DNA of 13,770 nucleotides from an uncultured Bacteroidales bacterium (GCA_946407715.1 CAMJPH010000066.1:1-13770), one strand, 5' to 3'. Positions 1 through 7,955 are shown, counted from the stretch's first letter. A program made the numbers and translations. The notes: generated by a model from the letters alone, not told the origin.

Positions 1-135
1 TCTCTGATGGGCCGCTTCTGGCGCTGGCACATCAACTTCTGTCCGGGTTGGAAGAACTACTTCACCTCGCTGTCACCTGAAAAGCAGGCTGAGCTGCGGG
101 AGAAGTACCAATTCACCAAGATCTATGAACACTGA
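1..135 (+). CDS. 3' end of an unidentified protein (partial)
   Basis: Frame 1 is open from the left edge to a TGA at 133-135, giving the last 44 residues of a protein that begins outside the window. The tail is rich in aromatic and basic residues (begins SLMGRFWRWHINFCPGW, ends KYQFTKIYEH), with no motif I can assign to a family. Its stop lies 11 bases inside the next gene, whose ATG is at 125, so the two are probably cotranscribed and translationally coupled. That overlap and the even amino-acid composition are the evidence that this is a real coding end. The function is unknown, though the small membrane-protein partner hints at envelope work. Confidence 0.6.
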   Translation, partial: SLMGRFWRWHINFCPGWKNYFTSLSPEKQAELREKYQFTKIYEH

Positions 136-571
136 CAAAATTCTGCCCGTCAACCGGGAGCATCTGCTGCTGATGCAGGTTTTGTGCTGGCTTGGTCCCG
201 GCATCAAAATCTTCACAACCGGCGTGAAAGCCATAGCGGAGGTGTCCAGCCACCAACCCGGACGGGTATGGTGGCTGGTTTTGATTGCCGTCGCTGTTGC
301 CGTCGCTTTCTCGCTGATGTTCAACAACTTCGTAAAGCGATACACTCGGCGCATCCTTGACTTTCCCGAACGGAAGAAGTCGCTGTTCGCCTTTTTTGAC
401 CTGCACGGCTACATTCTCATTCTCTTCATGATGGGATTGGGCATCAGTCTGAAATTCATCCCCGGAATGCCAGCGGAGTTCTTTGCCGGATTCTATCCGG
501 GCCTCGGTGCCGCCCTCGCAATAGCAGGACTAAGGTACTTTGTAAGCTGGATTAAGGCGATGCGGAAGTAG
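125..571 (+). CDS. small integral membrane protein, unknown function
   Basis: A 148-residue protein starting at ATG 125, overlapping the upstream gene by 11 bases, which supports this start. Hydrophobic segments lie at about residues 49-66 (WWLVLIAVAVAVAFSLMF), 95-112 and 118-141, with a weaker one at 13-33, so three or four membrane passes are likely. Between the first two strong segments is a basic loop (FVKRYTRRILDFPERKK) that would be expected to face the cytoplasm. The segment LFMMGLGISLKFIPGMP is rich in Gly, Met and Pro and may be functionally constrained. I do not recognise a named family; it resembles the many uncharacterised small membrane proteins of Bacteroidota. It ends 52 bases from the convergent gene at 624. 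Confidence 0.75.
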   Translation: MNTDKILPVNREHLLLMQVLCWLGPGIKIFTTGVKAIAEVSSHQPGRVWWLVLIAVAVAVAFSLMFNNFVKRYTRRILDFPERKKSLFAFFDLHGYILILFMMGLGISLKFIPGMPAEFFAGFYPGLGAALAIAGLRYFVSWIKAMRK

Positions 572-623
572 AATGTGTCGGGGGAGAACTGTCAATTTTC
601 ACGCTGTTTCCGCGGAGAGTTTT

Positions 624-2147
624 TTACTCTTCGACCCATTCGATCTCTTGGCTTGAGTTGCCGAGCACTTTGCCGTTGGGATCCAAATAATACTCCACGC
701 CGTCCTTCAAAGCCTTGAAACCATGCTTGTCCTGCTCAAAACGTTCGTATTGAGGAGCGAATACCGTTTTCCCATTTTTGTCAATACAGCCATAAAGCCT
801 GTTTTGCTTGACTTTATAGTAGTTTTCAAATTCCAAAATGTCATCATAAAGCGGTGCAATGATCACTTTGCCGTCAACACCGCAAATTCCGGTTTTTTTA
901 TCCTTGTTGAACCAAAAGGTATTCGCGTAGGGATAGAAACAAATGTAGTCGTAGTGGCGGTCGGCACCAATGAGGCTTTTTCCCTGTTTTGTGAGAATAA
1001 CGCCATAGAGCTTGTTCCCGGAATGCGTTCTTCCTTCGAAGAATCCCCCATTATATTCCAATTGAGTAAATATGAATGGCGTCACGGCTTTCCCTGCCGA
1101 ATCGCCAATGGCATAGAGACAGTCTTGACGAAGTTTTGACCAGGAGAATCCGTCTGCCTCTTCATGGTACTCCGTGTTCACCTCCTTTTTCCTGTTGTAG
1201 AGGCGTATTTCCTTTATGTTTTCCCCATCCTGTTTTCTGATGACATCAACGAAATAATCTCCAGCGGGCAAAGTCGCTATGATGACATTTCCTTTTCCTA
1301 ATGTTGTTTCCTGCAACGTTTTGGCTCTGTCGGGTCTGCTCACTCTGACGAGATACTGGTCGAATTTGTTTTCCGGGATGTCCAACACTTTTGAATCACT
1401 CGAATGGGAATAGGATATCACCGGCACGGTGTCTGGCTCCGAGACCTGCAGATCCCCTGGGGTGGTGAACCAGTGCACGGTGGTGTCGCCGGGCAGCCCG
1501 CTGGCGTTCCGGCCGAAAGCAATGACGCAGTATTTTGTACCGTGGTTCAGCAACAGCCGCCCCCACCTGTCCGTCTCATAAATGGTGGAGTTTCTGTTGA
1601 TGATACGGCAGAGCGAATCCAAGCCGAGTTTCTCAAACCACGAGGCGGAAACGATGCCGTTTTGGTAGCCGCATGTTTCCGGATTTGGCACGCATATCAC
1701 ATAGGATCCCGTATCGGAGAGGAAATTGCTGTATATCTGTATGGATGATTTCCCTACGCCACCTATTGGTTCCGTCCTGAAGGGTTGTCCGAAACACTTG
1801 TTCCGGCGGTCATTGGAGTCGGCCGCGACACTCCAAATGGTGTATTCCTTGCCGGGCTTCAGGTTCGTCCAAAAATGTCCCCAGACGGTATCATAGCGTC
1901 CCCAATGAAAGACGACATCCTCAAGCGAGAGGCCGAAAACATTCGACAAAAGCTCTACCTCGTTGCCATAATCTTCATAATTGTAAACATGGTGGCAAGC
2001 CACATTGTGATCATAATGATATTGGACAAAATAGGGTGTGACATTCTGGATTTCAACCTCTGCGTAAGGGAGATTCTCCTGGGCGGAGGAGACACACACG
2101 CCCAAAACCATCAGGAAAAGAAGCGTTATAGGTAACTTTCCACTCAT
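624..2147 (-). CDS. secreted protein with fibronectin-III-like modules and degenerate WG repeats
   Basis: The reading frame can be extended to a TTG at 2165, but I chose ATG 2145-2147 because it puts a normal signal peptide at the N-terminus (MSGKLPITLLFLMVLGVCVSSAQ, about residues 1-23). That gives 507 residues. Two beta-sandwich-like segments follow, each with the late-strand signature of fibronectin-III domains: NLKPGKEYTIWSVAADSN near residues 95-112 and LLNHGTKYCVIAFGRNASG near 199-217. The C-terminal part (about 353-494) reads as WG (KWG-type) repeats, for example LYGCIDKNGKTVFAPQYERF and TGICGVDGKVIIAPLYDDI; the Trp of the WG pair is replaced by Tyr or Cys. Such proteins are usually exported, and the repeats bind partners rather than catalyse. 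The gene is monocistronic, convergent with the membrane-protein gene and divergent from the ferredoxin gene. Precise role unknown. Confidence 0.8.
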   Translation of the reverse strand: MSGKLPITLLFLMVLGVCVSSAQENLPYAEVEIQNVTPYFVQYHYDHNVACHHVYNYEDYGNEVELLSNVFGLSLEDVVFHWGRYDTVWGHFWTNLKPGKEYTIWSVAADSNDRRNKCFGQPFRTEPIGGVGKSSIQIYSNFLSDTGSYVICVPNPETCGYQNGIVSASWFEKLGLDSLCRIINRNSTIYETDRWGRLLLNHGTKYCVIAFGRNASGLPGDTTVHWFTTPGDLQVSEPDTVPVISYSHSSDSKVLDIPENKFDQYLVRVSRPDRAKTLQETTLGKGNVIIATLPAGDYFVDVIRKQDGENIKEIRLYNRKKEVNTEYHEEADGFSWSKLRQDCLYAIGDSAGKAVTPFIFTQLEYNGGFFEGRTHSGNKLYGVILTKQGKSLIGADRHYDYICFYPYANTFWFNKDKKTGICGVDGKVIIAPLYDDILEFENYYKVKQNRLYGCIDKNGKTVFAPQYERFEQDKHGFKALKDGVEYYLDPNGKVLGNSSQEIEWVEE

Positions 2148-2160
2148 AAGGCTGTGATAA

Positions 2161-2192
2161 TTCAAAGTTCAAAGTTCAATAAGGTTCAAGGT
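2161..2192. repeat. TTCAAAG heptamer tandem repeat
   Basis: Two exact TTCAAAG units at 2161-2167 and 2168-2174 are followed by decayed units (TTCAATAAGG, TTCAAGG). The array lies 14 bases upstream of the ATG of the leftward WG-repeat gene, in its 5' leader. Confidence 0.6.
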
Positions 2193-2201
2193 TTGGGGCT
2201 G

Positions 2202-2209
2202 CAAAGATA
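2202..2209 (-). promoter_or_regulatory. putative -7 box for the WG-repeat gene
   Basis: The minus strand reads TATCTTTG, matching the Bacteroidota consensus TAnnTTTG. It lies about 55 bases upstream of the chosen ATG at 2147. I see no good -33 TTTG element at the expected distance. Confidence 0.5.
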
Positions 2210-2251
2210 TATAAAATTCGGCATAGAGCTTTTTTGTCAAATAAATATTTG

Positions 2252-2259
2252 TATTTTTG
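2252..2259 (+). promoter_or_regulatory. putative -7 box for the ferredoxin gene
   Basis: TATTTTTG matches TAnnTTTG. A TTTTTTG run ending at 2236 may serve as the -33 element, although the 15-base spacing is shorter than usual. The box lies 25 bases upstream of ATG 2285, so transcription would start inside the longer TTG-initiated frame, which argues for the ATG start. Confidence 0.6.
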
Positions 2260-2284
2260 CACATTAATTGATAATGTAAATACT

Positions 2285-3040
2285 ATGATCCTCTACTTTT
2301 CAGGCACGGGCAACAGCTTGGCCATCAGCCGCCACATCGCGGAGAAACTCAACGAAACGGTGATGCCGCTCAGTCAGGCGGTGCATCAGGACTTGTCGCG
2401 GGAGCGGCGCATCGGGCTGGTCTATCCCAGCTACTGGTTCAACGCGCCGCGGGCGGTGACGGAGTTGCTGCCGCGACTGCAGCTGCCCAAGGAGGCGTAC
2501 GTCTTCATCGTCATCCCTTGCGGCGCGCAGGCCGGCAACGCCATCCACACGGTTCAGAAACTGCTGGCCGACAAAGGATTGCCGTTGGCGTACAGCCAGA
2601 AAATCCGCGTGCCCGACAACAGCGCCGTCGGCTTCGGGCGCGACCCCAACAAACAGGTCTGGAAGTTCGAGAAATATGCCGATCGGTTGGAGCGCATCAC
2701 CGAGGAGATTGCCGCTGGAACGCATAGTTTGCATTACGCGTGGTGGGGACCGATAGGCGCACTGTGTGCCCGTTCCGGTATGCAACGCCGTACATTGCCG
2801 ATGCTCACGCCCGCCGTCAACACCGACCTCTGCGTAGGTTGTGGCATCTGCGCCGACGTGTGCCCGCAAGGGAACATCGCCCTCACGGACGGCAAAGCCC
2901 GCTGCGGCGACAACTGCACGCAGTGCCTCGCCTGTGTCCATTTCTGTCCGCAGCAGGCCGTGGAGCTCAACCGCAAGCCTACGCCCAAGGCACACCAGTA
3001 CCACCACCCGAAGGTGACGGTGGGGGACATGAAACGGTAG
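2285..3040 (+). CDS. EFR1-type flavodoxin/ferredoxin fusion protein
   Basis: A 251-residue protein. The frame stays open upstream to a TTG at 2234, but ATG 2285 starts directly on the flavodoxin beta-strand MILYFSGTGNS and lies just downstream of a -7 box. Residues 6-11 (SGTGNS) form the FMN-phosphate loop, and the flavodoxin-like half runs to about residue 145. The C-terminal half binds iron-sulfur clusters: CVGCGICADVCP (Cys183, 186, 189, 193) is a canonical [4Fe-4S] motif, and CGDNCTQCLACVHFCP (Cys207, 211, 214, 217, 221) supplies a second. This arrangement is that of the EFR1 family of putative electron-transfer proteins common in anaerobes. It is expected to be cytoplasmic and to shuttle low-potential electrons; the redox partner cannot be read from the neighbours. 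Coding GC is higher than in the flanking genes. Confidence 0.88.
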   Translation: MILYFSGTGNSLAISRHIAEKLNETVMPLSQAVHQDLSRERRIGLVYPSYWFNAPRAVTELLPRLQLPKEAYVFIVIPCGAQAGNAIHTVQKLLADKGLPLAYSQKIRVPDNSAVGFGRDPNKQVWKFEKYADRLERITEEIAAGTHSLHYAWWGPIGALCARSGMQRRTLPMLTPAVNTDLCVGCGICADVCPQGNIALTDGKARCGDNCTQCLACVHFCPQQAVELNRKPTPKAHQYHHPKVTVGDMKR

Positions 3041-3370
3041 ATTTTCACGTCAGTCGAAAAGATTGTGATGATGCTGAGCTGCGCAAATACGTCATCAACA
3101 CCGTCGGGCCGATTATCCCGAAACGCCTGTTCTTCTTCTTTTCTGTGTTTACGGCAAAGTTTAACATAGAAAGCATTAATATAGAGCCGAAGTGCGGGCT
3201 TCGTGGCGCGGAGGAAGGAACGGCGAAGGCTGTAGAGACGTTGTGCGCAACGTATCCAAACCTCTGGGAAAAAGATGTCTCCATAGCCGCGTCGGCTCGT
3301 TCCCCAAAAAAAGTTTATGCGTGAAACATGAAATGGTTGCATCTGTTATTGGGAGATTACGTAAAAAGTG
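3041..3370. other. long intergenic stretch without a convincing gene
   Basis: About 330 bases between the ferredoxin stop and the promoter at 3371. Short frames are open on both strands, but none has family features, a plausible start context or a hydrophobic pattern. Two small stem-loops are visible: GCCGAAG paired with CTTCgtGGC (3186-3207) and ACGTTG/CAACGT with a TGCG loop (3238-3253). It could be a decayed gene, a dispersed repeat or a structured RNA; I cannot tell which. Confidence 0.4.
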
Positions 3371-3378
3371 TATTTTTG
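3348..3378 (+). promoter_or_regulatory. promoter of the SRPBCC-lptB operon
   Basis: ATTG at 3348-3351 and TATTTTTG at 3371-3378 are separated by 19 bases, close to the TTTG-N(about 19)-TAnnTTTG layout known for Bacteroidota sigma-ABfr promoters. The -7 box lies 21 bases upstream of ATG 3400. The stretch AAAAAGTGTATTTTTGC (3363-3379) is repeated identically at the initiator tRNA promoter (11986-12002). Confidence 0.7.
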
Positions 3379-3399
3379 CCGATTCAAACAAAGAGTAAT

Positions 3400-3807
3400 A
3401 TGCTTCATATCAACAGTCCAGAAGAGACCATTTCGGCCAGCCCCGAAAAAGTGTACCAAGTGTTGACCCGTTTTTTTGAACGTCCGGTGGAGGACATCCC
3501 CGGTCTGTCGAATTGGGAGTCGTTCGCCGACGGTTGCCGTTTTACCGTGTATGACCATATCACCTGTCGGCTTACTCTCAAGGAACGGCAGCCCAACTCC
3601 CGTGTGGCTTACCATGCGGAGGTGGAAACGCCGCACGTCACCGCGACGGCCGCTTTTGACATTATTCCGAAAGGCTCTGTGAGTTCGTTGCAGGCAAATA
3701 TTGATGCTGACGTGCCTTTCCTTCTGCAAGGGATGATCAAAGGGGTGGTCAACCAGTTCATGGGCACGGCCATGCAGTATCTGAAAAAAGCCATCGAGAA
3801 CAGTTGA
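3400..3807 (+). CDS. SRPBCC/START-fold protein
   Basis: A 135-residue protein beginning [20 protein letters not shown]. The frame continues upstream to 3328, but a strong -7 box at 3371-3378 would place the transcript start after that codon, so ATG 3400 is preferred. The opening pattern (alternating strand, then [11 protein letters not shown] with a helix) and the closing amphipathic helix ([18 protein letters not shown]) fit the helix-grip fold of the SRPBCC (polyketide cyclase/START-like) superfamily, and the length suits a single domain. Members bind hydrophobic ligands in a cavity. The ligand is unknown here. The gene ends one base before the lptB start, so the two are certainly in one operon, suggesting a lipid or envelope role. 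Confidence 0.75.
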   Translation: MLHINSPEETISASPEKVYQVLTRFFERPVEDIPGLSNWESFADGCRFTVYDHITCRLTLKERQPNSRVAYHAEVETPHVTATAAFDIIPKGSVSSLQANIDADVPFLLQGMIKGVVNQFMGTAMQYLKKAIENS

Positions 3808-3808
3808 T

Positions 3809-4540
3809 ATGGAATACACGATCCGCACCGACAAGTTAGTCAAGAAATACAAGAACCGCACGGTAGTCAATGAAGTATCCATCAATTTCACGCAAGGCGA
3901 GATTGTGGGGTTGCTCGGGCCGAACGGTGCGGGAAAAACCACATCGTTCTATATGATCGTGGGATTGATTAAGCCTTTTTCCGGACGTATTTTCCTCAAT
4001 GATAAGGATATATCGGAAGAGCCGATGTACAAGCGCGCACAGATGGGTATCGCCTACCTGCCGCAAGAGGCTTCGGTTTTCCGGCATTTGACTGTGGAGG
4101 ATAACATCCGCGCCATTTTGGAGTTCAGCGGTAAGAGCCGGGAGGAGCAGAAGGAGAAGTTGGAGAGTCTGATTTCAGAGTTCAACATCGAGAAGGTGCG
4201 CCACAACAAGGGCAACAACCTCTCTGGGGGTGAGCGTCGCCGTGTGGAAATTGCGCGCTGCCTCGCTTCCGATCCCAAGTTCATCCTCCTTGACGAGCCT
4301 TTCGCCGGTGTTGACCCTATTGCGGTGGAGGATATTCAAGGGATTGTTAAAAAGCTGAAGGATAAGAATATAGGTATTGTTATCACAGACCATAACGTCC
4401 ATGAAACCCTCTCTATCACGGACCGCGCCTACCTTCTGTTCGAGGGCAGTGTCCTCAAGGCCGGCACCGCCGAGGAACTCGCCGCCGACCCCCTCGTGAA
4501 GAAGGTGTATTTGGGAACGAATTTCGAGTTGAGAAGGTGA
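3809..4540 (+). CDS. lptB: LPS export ABC transporter ATP-binding protein LptB
   Basis: A 243-residue ABC ATPase of the usual LptB length. Visible motifs: Walker A GPNGAGKT (residues 37-44), Q-loop YLPQEASVF (Gln86), the signature [13 protein letters not shown] (138-150), Walker [14 protein letters not shown] with catalytic Glu163, and the switch His195 in ITDHNVHET. The Q-loop wording, the LSGGERRR signature and [15 protein letters not shown] are characteristic of LptB rather than other ABC ATPases. In the known pathway LptB works with LptF and LptG at the inner membrane, powering extraction of LPS and its passage through the LptC/LptA bridge to the outer-membrane LptDE. Start ATG 3809 follows the SRPBCC stop by one base. 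No other lpt genes are in the window. Confidence 0.95.
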   Translation: MEYTIRTDKLVKKYKNRTVVNEVSINFTQGEIVGLLGPNGAGKTTSFYMIVGLIKPFSGRIFLNDKDISEEPMYKRAQMGIAYLPQEASVFRHLTVEDNIRAILEFSGKSREEQKEKLESLISEFNIEKVRHNKGNNLSGGERRRVEIARCLASDPKFILLDEPFAGVDPIAVEDIQGIVKKLKDKNIGIVITDHNVHETLSITDRAYLLFEGSVLKAGTAEELAADPLVKKVYLGTNFELRR

Positions 4541-4682
4541 ACAATGTACAATGTAGAATTTACAATGTACAAGTGATAATCGTAATGCTCATCTATATTT
4601 AAATCAGCAAGTGAATTTCTGAAAAAGGAAAAAAAATTAATATTCGAAAATCCCCAATGTAAATTGTACATTTTACATTGTA
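4541..4682. repeat. facing heptamer arrays ACAATGT / CAATGTA (inverted repeat)
   Basis: The left array (4541-4575) has units ACAATGT, ACAATGT, AGAATTT, ACAATGT, ACAAGTG and starts on the base right after the lptB stop. The right array (4655-4682) has units CAATGTA, AATTGTA, CATTTTA, CATTGTA. The right array is the reverse complement of the left: aligning 4541-4566 with the reverse complement of 4656-4681, I count about 22-23 matching positions of 26. The spacer of about 85 bases is AT-rich and holds nothing recognisable. The pair lies just upstream of the TPR gene at 4701. Confidence 0.75.
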
Positions 4683-4700
4683 TATTAAAAATGTTTCGAA

Positions 4701-7700
4701 ATGAAAAACACAACTAAATTAGTTATCACGATAGTGCTTTCGATGCTTGCATTAACGGGTACGGCTCAAGTGAAGCAGGTTTTCCGGGTTGTTGATTTTG
4801 ACACGAAACAGCCCGTGGCTGGCGCGACGACGACGTTGTTCGGGCAGCCGCTCACGACCAACGCGCAAGGTGTTGCGGTGGCCAATCTCCCTGCAGACAA
4901 AAAAGATGCGTTCCTGCCTTTGGAACAGTGGAAGAAGGATGGCTATATATTTATGGGCCGCGCTCCAGAATCCCTTTTCGAATTTTTCCAGACCAAGGAC
5001 ACCTTACAGTTCTACATGACTGGAAATCAGCAGTATCGGAAGGAGACTCTAAACGTTTTCGAGCAGCTATACCGTCATTTTTATTCTAAGGACGTGATGC
5101 CCACGGCGCAGGAATTCCGGGATTCCATTAAAATGGAAGCGGCCTCGGTCTCTGCAACAGCTAACGCGTTGGTGGAATCGACTTTCCGCATCGTTGATGT
5201 TGTCAAAACCTGTGCTTCCGATGCATCGGATCTTCAGAAATACGAGGCTTATACGTATGATAAGCCACAATTCGCAGAGGCATTGGCACTTGCGCGGAGC
5301 GGCGATGTCAACAGGGCCGTCGTTATGGCCAAGAGCCATGTCCGTTTGGATGACAACAGCCGCGAAAACCTTGAATGGATAGATTTCTACCGTTTTCTCC
5401 GGAATTTGGAGTCAAGCGACGAAGACGAGGACACGATCAGCAAGTATTCGGAAATCCTCTATCGGAACCACTACGAGCCCTACTCGGTTGTGGATTATAT
5501 CAACGATTTGTGCCGGAACTCCCAATTTGACAAGGCCAACGAAATCGCCCGTGTGGAGCAGCCTAACAACCGCCATCCCCGATATGCGATGTCGTTTGGT
5601 CCATATTTTGTACAATATATTGTAAATACTGACAAAGCAAAGCTCAAAGCCTCCGCCGAGCAACAACTGGAAAAAGTCAGCAAACTGTATGAGCAATATC
5701 CCTGTTCCCAGACTTTGGGCGACTTGTTTTGGACGCAGAAGAACCTCTATTACGCCTACGCCTTTCTGGATGATAGCGTGTCGGCCACCCGCACCATCGA
5801 CAGTGCGCTTGCTTCTGTGCAGAAGTTCCTGTCCTTATATCCTGTAGATGATTACGAAAAAAATCAGAAGCGTATCGCGTATTACCGGAATATATTGGAT
5901 GTTTTAGATTATAATATGTCCTATATTCCTGATTCAACGGTTTATATGCTCTATGACGATATATACAACGCCTCGATGGAGAATTTCCAGACCGACACCG
6001 CTAACTTGTTGTTGCAGCTGCAATTGGCGGAAAATGCCGTGCTATGGCTCCGGTATGTGCCGGATGTGGAAGGGCGCGCTGCAAAACAGAAGGAGATTCT
6101 GCAACAGCTTGCCGTTTTGGAGTTCAAGCTCTCAGACACGTTCCCGGAGTTCTATGCCATTCAGAATGTGCAAGTGTCTTCACAACTTGTGGGCACCTGT
6201 TTGGTCACCTCCTCCGGCAATGAAGAGTTGCGCAAGGCTTTTCGCATGTATGAGCAGAGTTATGATGCGGTGAACGCTCACTTCCCGAACGCTTTCAACG
6301 AGATTTACCTGAACTACAATGCCACGTTGGAAGTATTCCTGACCGCGTATCAACAGTTCGCGCTATCTTCTGAATTGTCTGCGTTCACAGACCGGCTGTT
6401 GAGCATAGAGGCGAAGAATGACCCGCAGACGATTTGGACGAAAAAGGCCGAGTTTGCCAATCAAATAGCGGAGACGCTCTACAAAAACGAGATGTACGAC
6501 GAGGCGGTCGCGTATTACCTGCAATCCAACGAACTCTGTGAGAAGGCTCTTCCGCAGGATGAACAGTTGTGGATTCCCTATCTTAACAATTATTTGCAAA
6601 TGGGCGACGCGCACCTTAACCTGAACCAGTATGACAGGGCGATGATGACCTATCAGAAGATTTTGGATTTTGAGCCGAAGATTCCCGCTTCTCTTATGCC
6701 GAAATACACGACGATGAAGGGCAGTTCCCATTATTATGTCGGGGATGTGTATAAGGATATGGGCGAGATGGCGCGGGCGGAAAAGGAGTACAAAACGGCG
6801 GAAAAGTATTTCAAAAAAGCCATTTCTCTCGGAGATGAGGATGCGTATGCCTTGTTGGGCGAGATGTATTGGGGCAAAGCGGTGTTGGCAGCGCAGAATA
6901 AGGATGTCAAAAAATGCCGCCAGTTAGTGGAGCAGTCGGTGGCTTACTACGAGAATGTCTCGATGGATCGGCCGTACCAGATGTATGAGCGGGCGAAGAC
7001 CGTCATGGCCGATTTCTATAAGGAGTCGCATGATGAGCAGAACTACTATCGGACGGTGGCGGATCTGACCAGTTTTTACCGGATATTCGTGGATTATGAC
7101 GAGGAATACCCCTTCAAGCTGATTCAAAACGCCGAAACGATGCTGAACGGCGGTCAGGTCGGCAAGGAAGAAGCTCTCCAGTATTCACAGGATCTCCTTG
7201 ATGGTTTGGGGTATCTCGAAGAACAGGGTCATGATGTGAAACTGGCTTATCTGCGCGGCGTGTATAACATGGCTCACGTCTATTCCGTCAACGACTCCGT
7301 GCCGTTGGCTATTGACTTGTATCGGAAATGCATCCAAGCCAGCGAAGTGCTTTATGCGGATACAGCCCCGGCGACCCACAAAGGGAATCTGACGGAAATC
7401 TATTCCAGACTGGCCGACTGTTATGAGCAGATGGCCGAAGACATCGACACCGCCCATTCGGAACTGTGGTACTACCGCGCCATTGACACCCGCGACACGC
7501 TTATCAATCTGGTGAAGGAACTTAATAACGACGGCGATGTGAACCTGACCTATCGCACTGCAATCCTATATCGCGAAAATGGTATCGTATTCTATCGTTT
7601 GGATATGATTCCTTCCGCGCAGGATTATTTGGACAAATCGAACGAGTTGCTGCAAATGCTCTACAACAGCGAGTATAATGCGGAAGCGGAAGGGGATATT

Positions 7701-7955
7701 ATCCAGAATTATTTCTATAAAGGCATCATTTATAAGGATGCGAACAATACGGAGAAAGAGTTGTTCAATCTCCGCAAAGCGGTGGAATACGGTCGGAAGG
7801 CTGATCTTTCCAAGCAGGTTCCGACATACTATATCACCGCTATTTCCATGTTGTTGGAAGAACTTGAAAAAGACAAAGATACGAACGCCGCCGAGATTGC
7901 CAAACTCACGAAAGAGTTCAAGGAAATCAAGCTACAGTCGAAGAAACAGAGGTAG
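4701..7955 (+). CDS. large secreted protein with N-terminal beta domain and C-terminal TPR repeats
   Basis: A 1084-residue protein with a clear signal peptide (MKNTTKLVITIVLSMLALTG, cleavage probably near residue 22), hence periplasmic or outer-membrane associated. Residues about 24-64 (VFRVVDFDTKQPVAGATTTL onward to VANLP) look like a carboxypeptidase-regulatory-like beta-sandwich, common at the start of exported Bacteroidota proteins. The rest is almost wholly helical. Recognisable tetratricopeptide units occur from about residue 590 on, for example AETLYKNEMYDEAVAYYLQS, then YLQMGDAHLNLNQYDRAMMT and YVGDVYKDMGEMARAEKEYK. The final residues are a charged, lysine-rich tail. TPR proteins scaffold other proteins; no catalytic motif is seen. 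It has no close operon partner: 160 bases of repeat-bearing DNA precede it and 92 follow. Confidence 0.85.
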   Translation: MKNTTKLVITIVLSMLALTGTAQVKQVFRVVDFDTKQPVAGATTTLFGQPLTTNAQGVAVANLPADKKDAFLPLEQWKKDGYIFMGRAPESLFEFFQTKDTLQFYMTGNQQYRKETLNVFEQLYRHFYSKDVMPTAQEFRDSIKMEAASVSATANALVESTFRIVDVVKTCASDASDLQKYEAYTYDKPQFAEALALARSGDVNRAVVMAKSHVRLDDNSRENLEWIDFYRFLRNLESSDEDEDTISKYSEILYRNHYEPYSVVDYINDLCRNSQFDKANEIARVEQPNNRHPRYAMSFGPYFVQYIVNTDKAKLKASAEQQLEKVSKLYEQYPCSQTLGDLFWTQKNLYYAYAFLDDSVSATRTIDSALASVQKFLSLYPVDDYEKNQKRIAYYRNILDVLDYNMSYIPDSTVYMLYDDIYNASMENFQTDTANLLLQLQLAENAVLWLRYVPDVEGRAAKQKEILQQLAVLEFKLSDTFPEFYAIQNVQVSSQLVGTCLVTSSGNEELRKAFRMYEQSYDAVNAHFPNAFNEIYLNYNATLEVFLTAYQQFALSSELSAFTDRLLSIEAKNDPQTIWTKKAEFANQIAETLYKNEMYDEAVAYYLQSNELCEKALPQDEQLWIPYLNNYLQMGDAHLNLNQYDRAMMTYQKILDFEPKIPASLMPKYTTMKGSSHYYVGDVYKDMGEMARAEKEYKTAEKYFKKAISLGDEDAYALLGEMYWGKAVLAAQNKDVKKCRQLVEQSVAYYENVSMDRPYQMYERAKTVMADFYKESHDEQNYYRTVADLTSFYRIFVDYDEEYPFKLIQNAETMLNGGQVGKEEALQYSQDLLDGLGYLEEQGHDVKLAYLRGVYNMAHVYSVNDSVPLAIDLYRKCIQASEVLYADTAPATHKGNLTEIYSRLADCYEQMAEDIDTAHSELWYYRAIDTRDTLINLVKELNNDGDVNLTYRTAILYRENGIVFYRLDMIPSAQDYLDKSNELLQMLYNSEYNAEAEGDIIQNYFYKGIIYKDANNTEKELFNLRKAVEYGRKADLSKQVPTYYITAISMLLEELEKDKDTNAAEIAKLTKEFKEIKLQSKKQR

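Noticed and set aside
2148..2165. TTG start extending the WG-repeat protein by six residues
   Set aside because: ATG 2147 gives a standard signal peptide; the TTG lies beside the TTCAAAG repeats.
2300..3007. A 235-residue open frame on the minus strand opposite the ferredoxin gene
   Set aside because: It mirrors a GC-rich coding region with clear [4Fe-4S] motifs on the plus strand, and its own sequence has no domain features.
2734..3342. A 202-residue minus-strand frame spanning the ferredoxin 3' end and the gap
   Set aside because: A third of it is antisense to the ferredoxin, and the remainder shows no family feature; its openness is plausible by chance.
4541..4682. Intrinsic terminator after lptB
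   Set aside because: The stem is AT-rich, the arms are about 85 bases apart and no T run follows.
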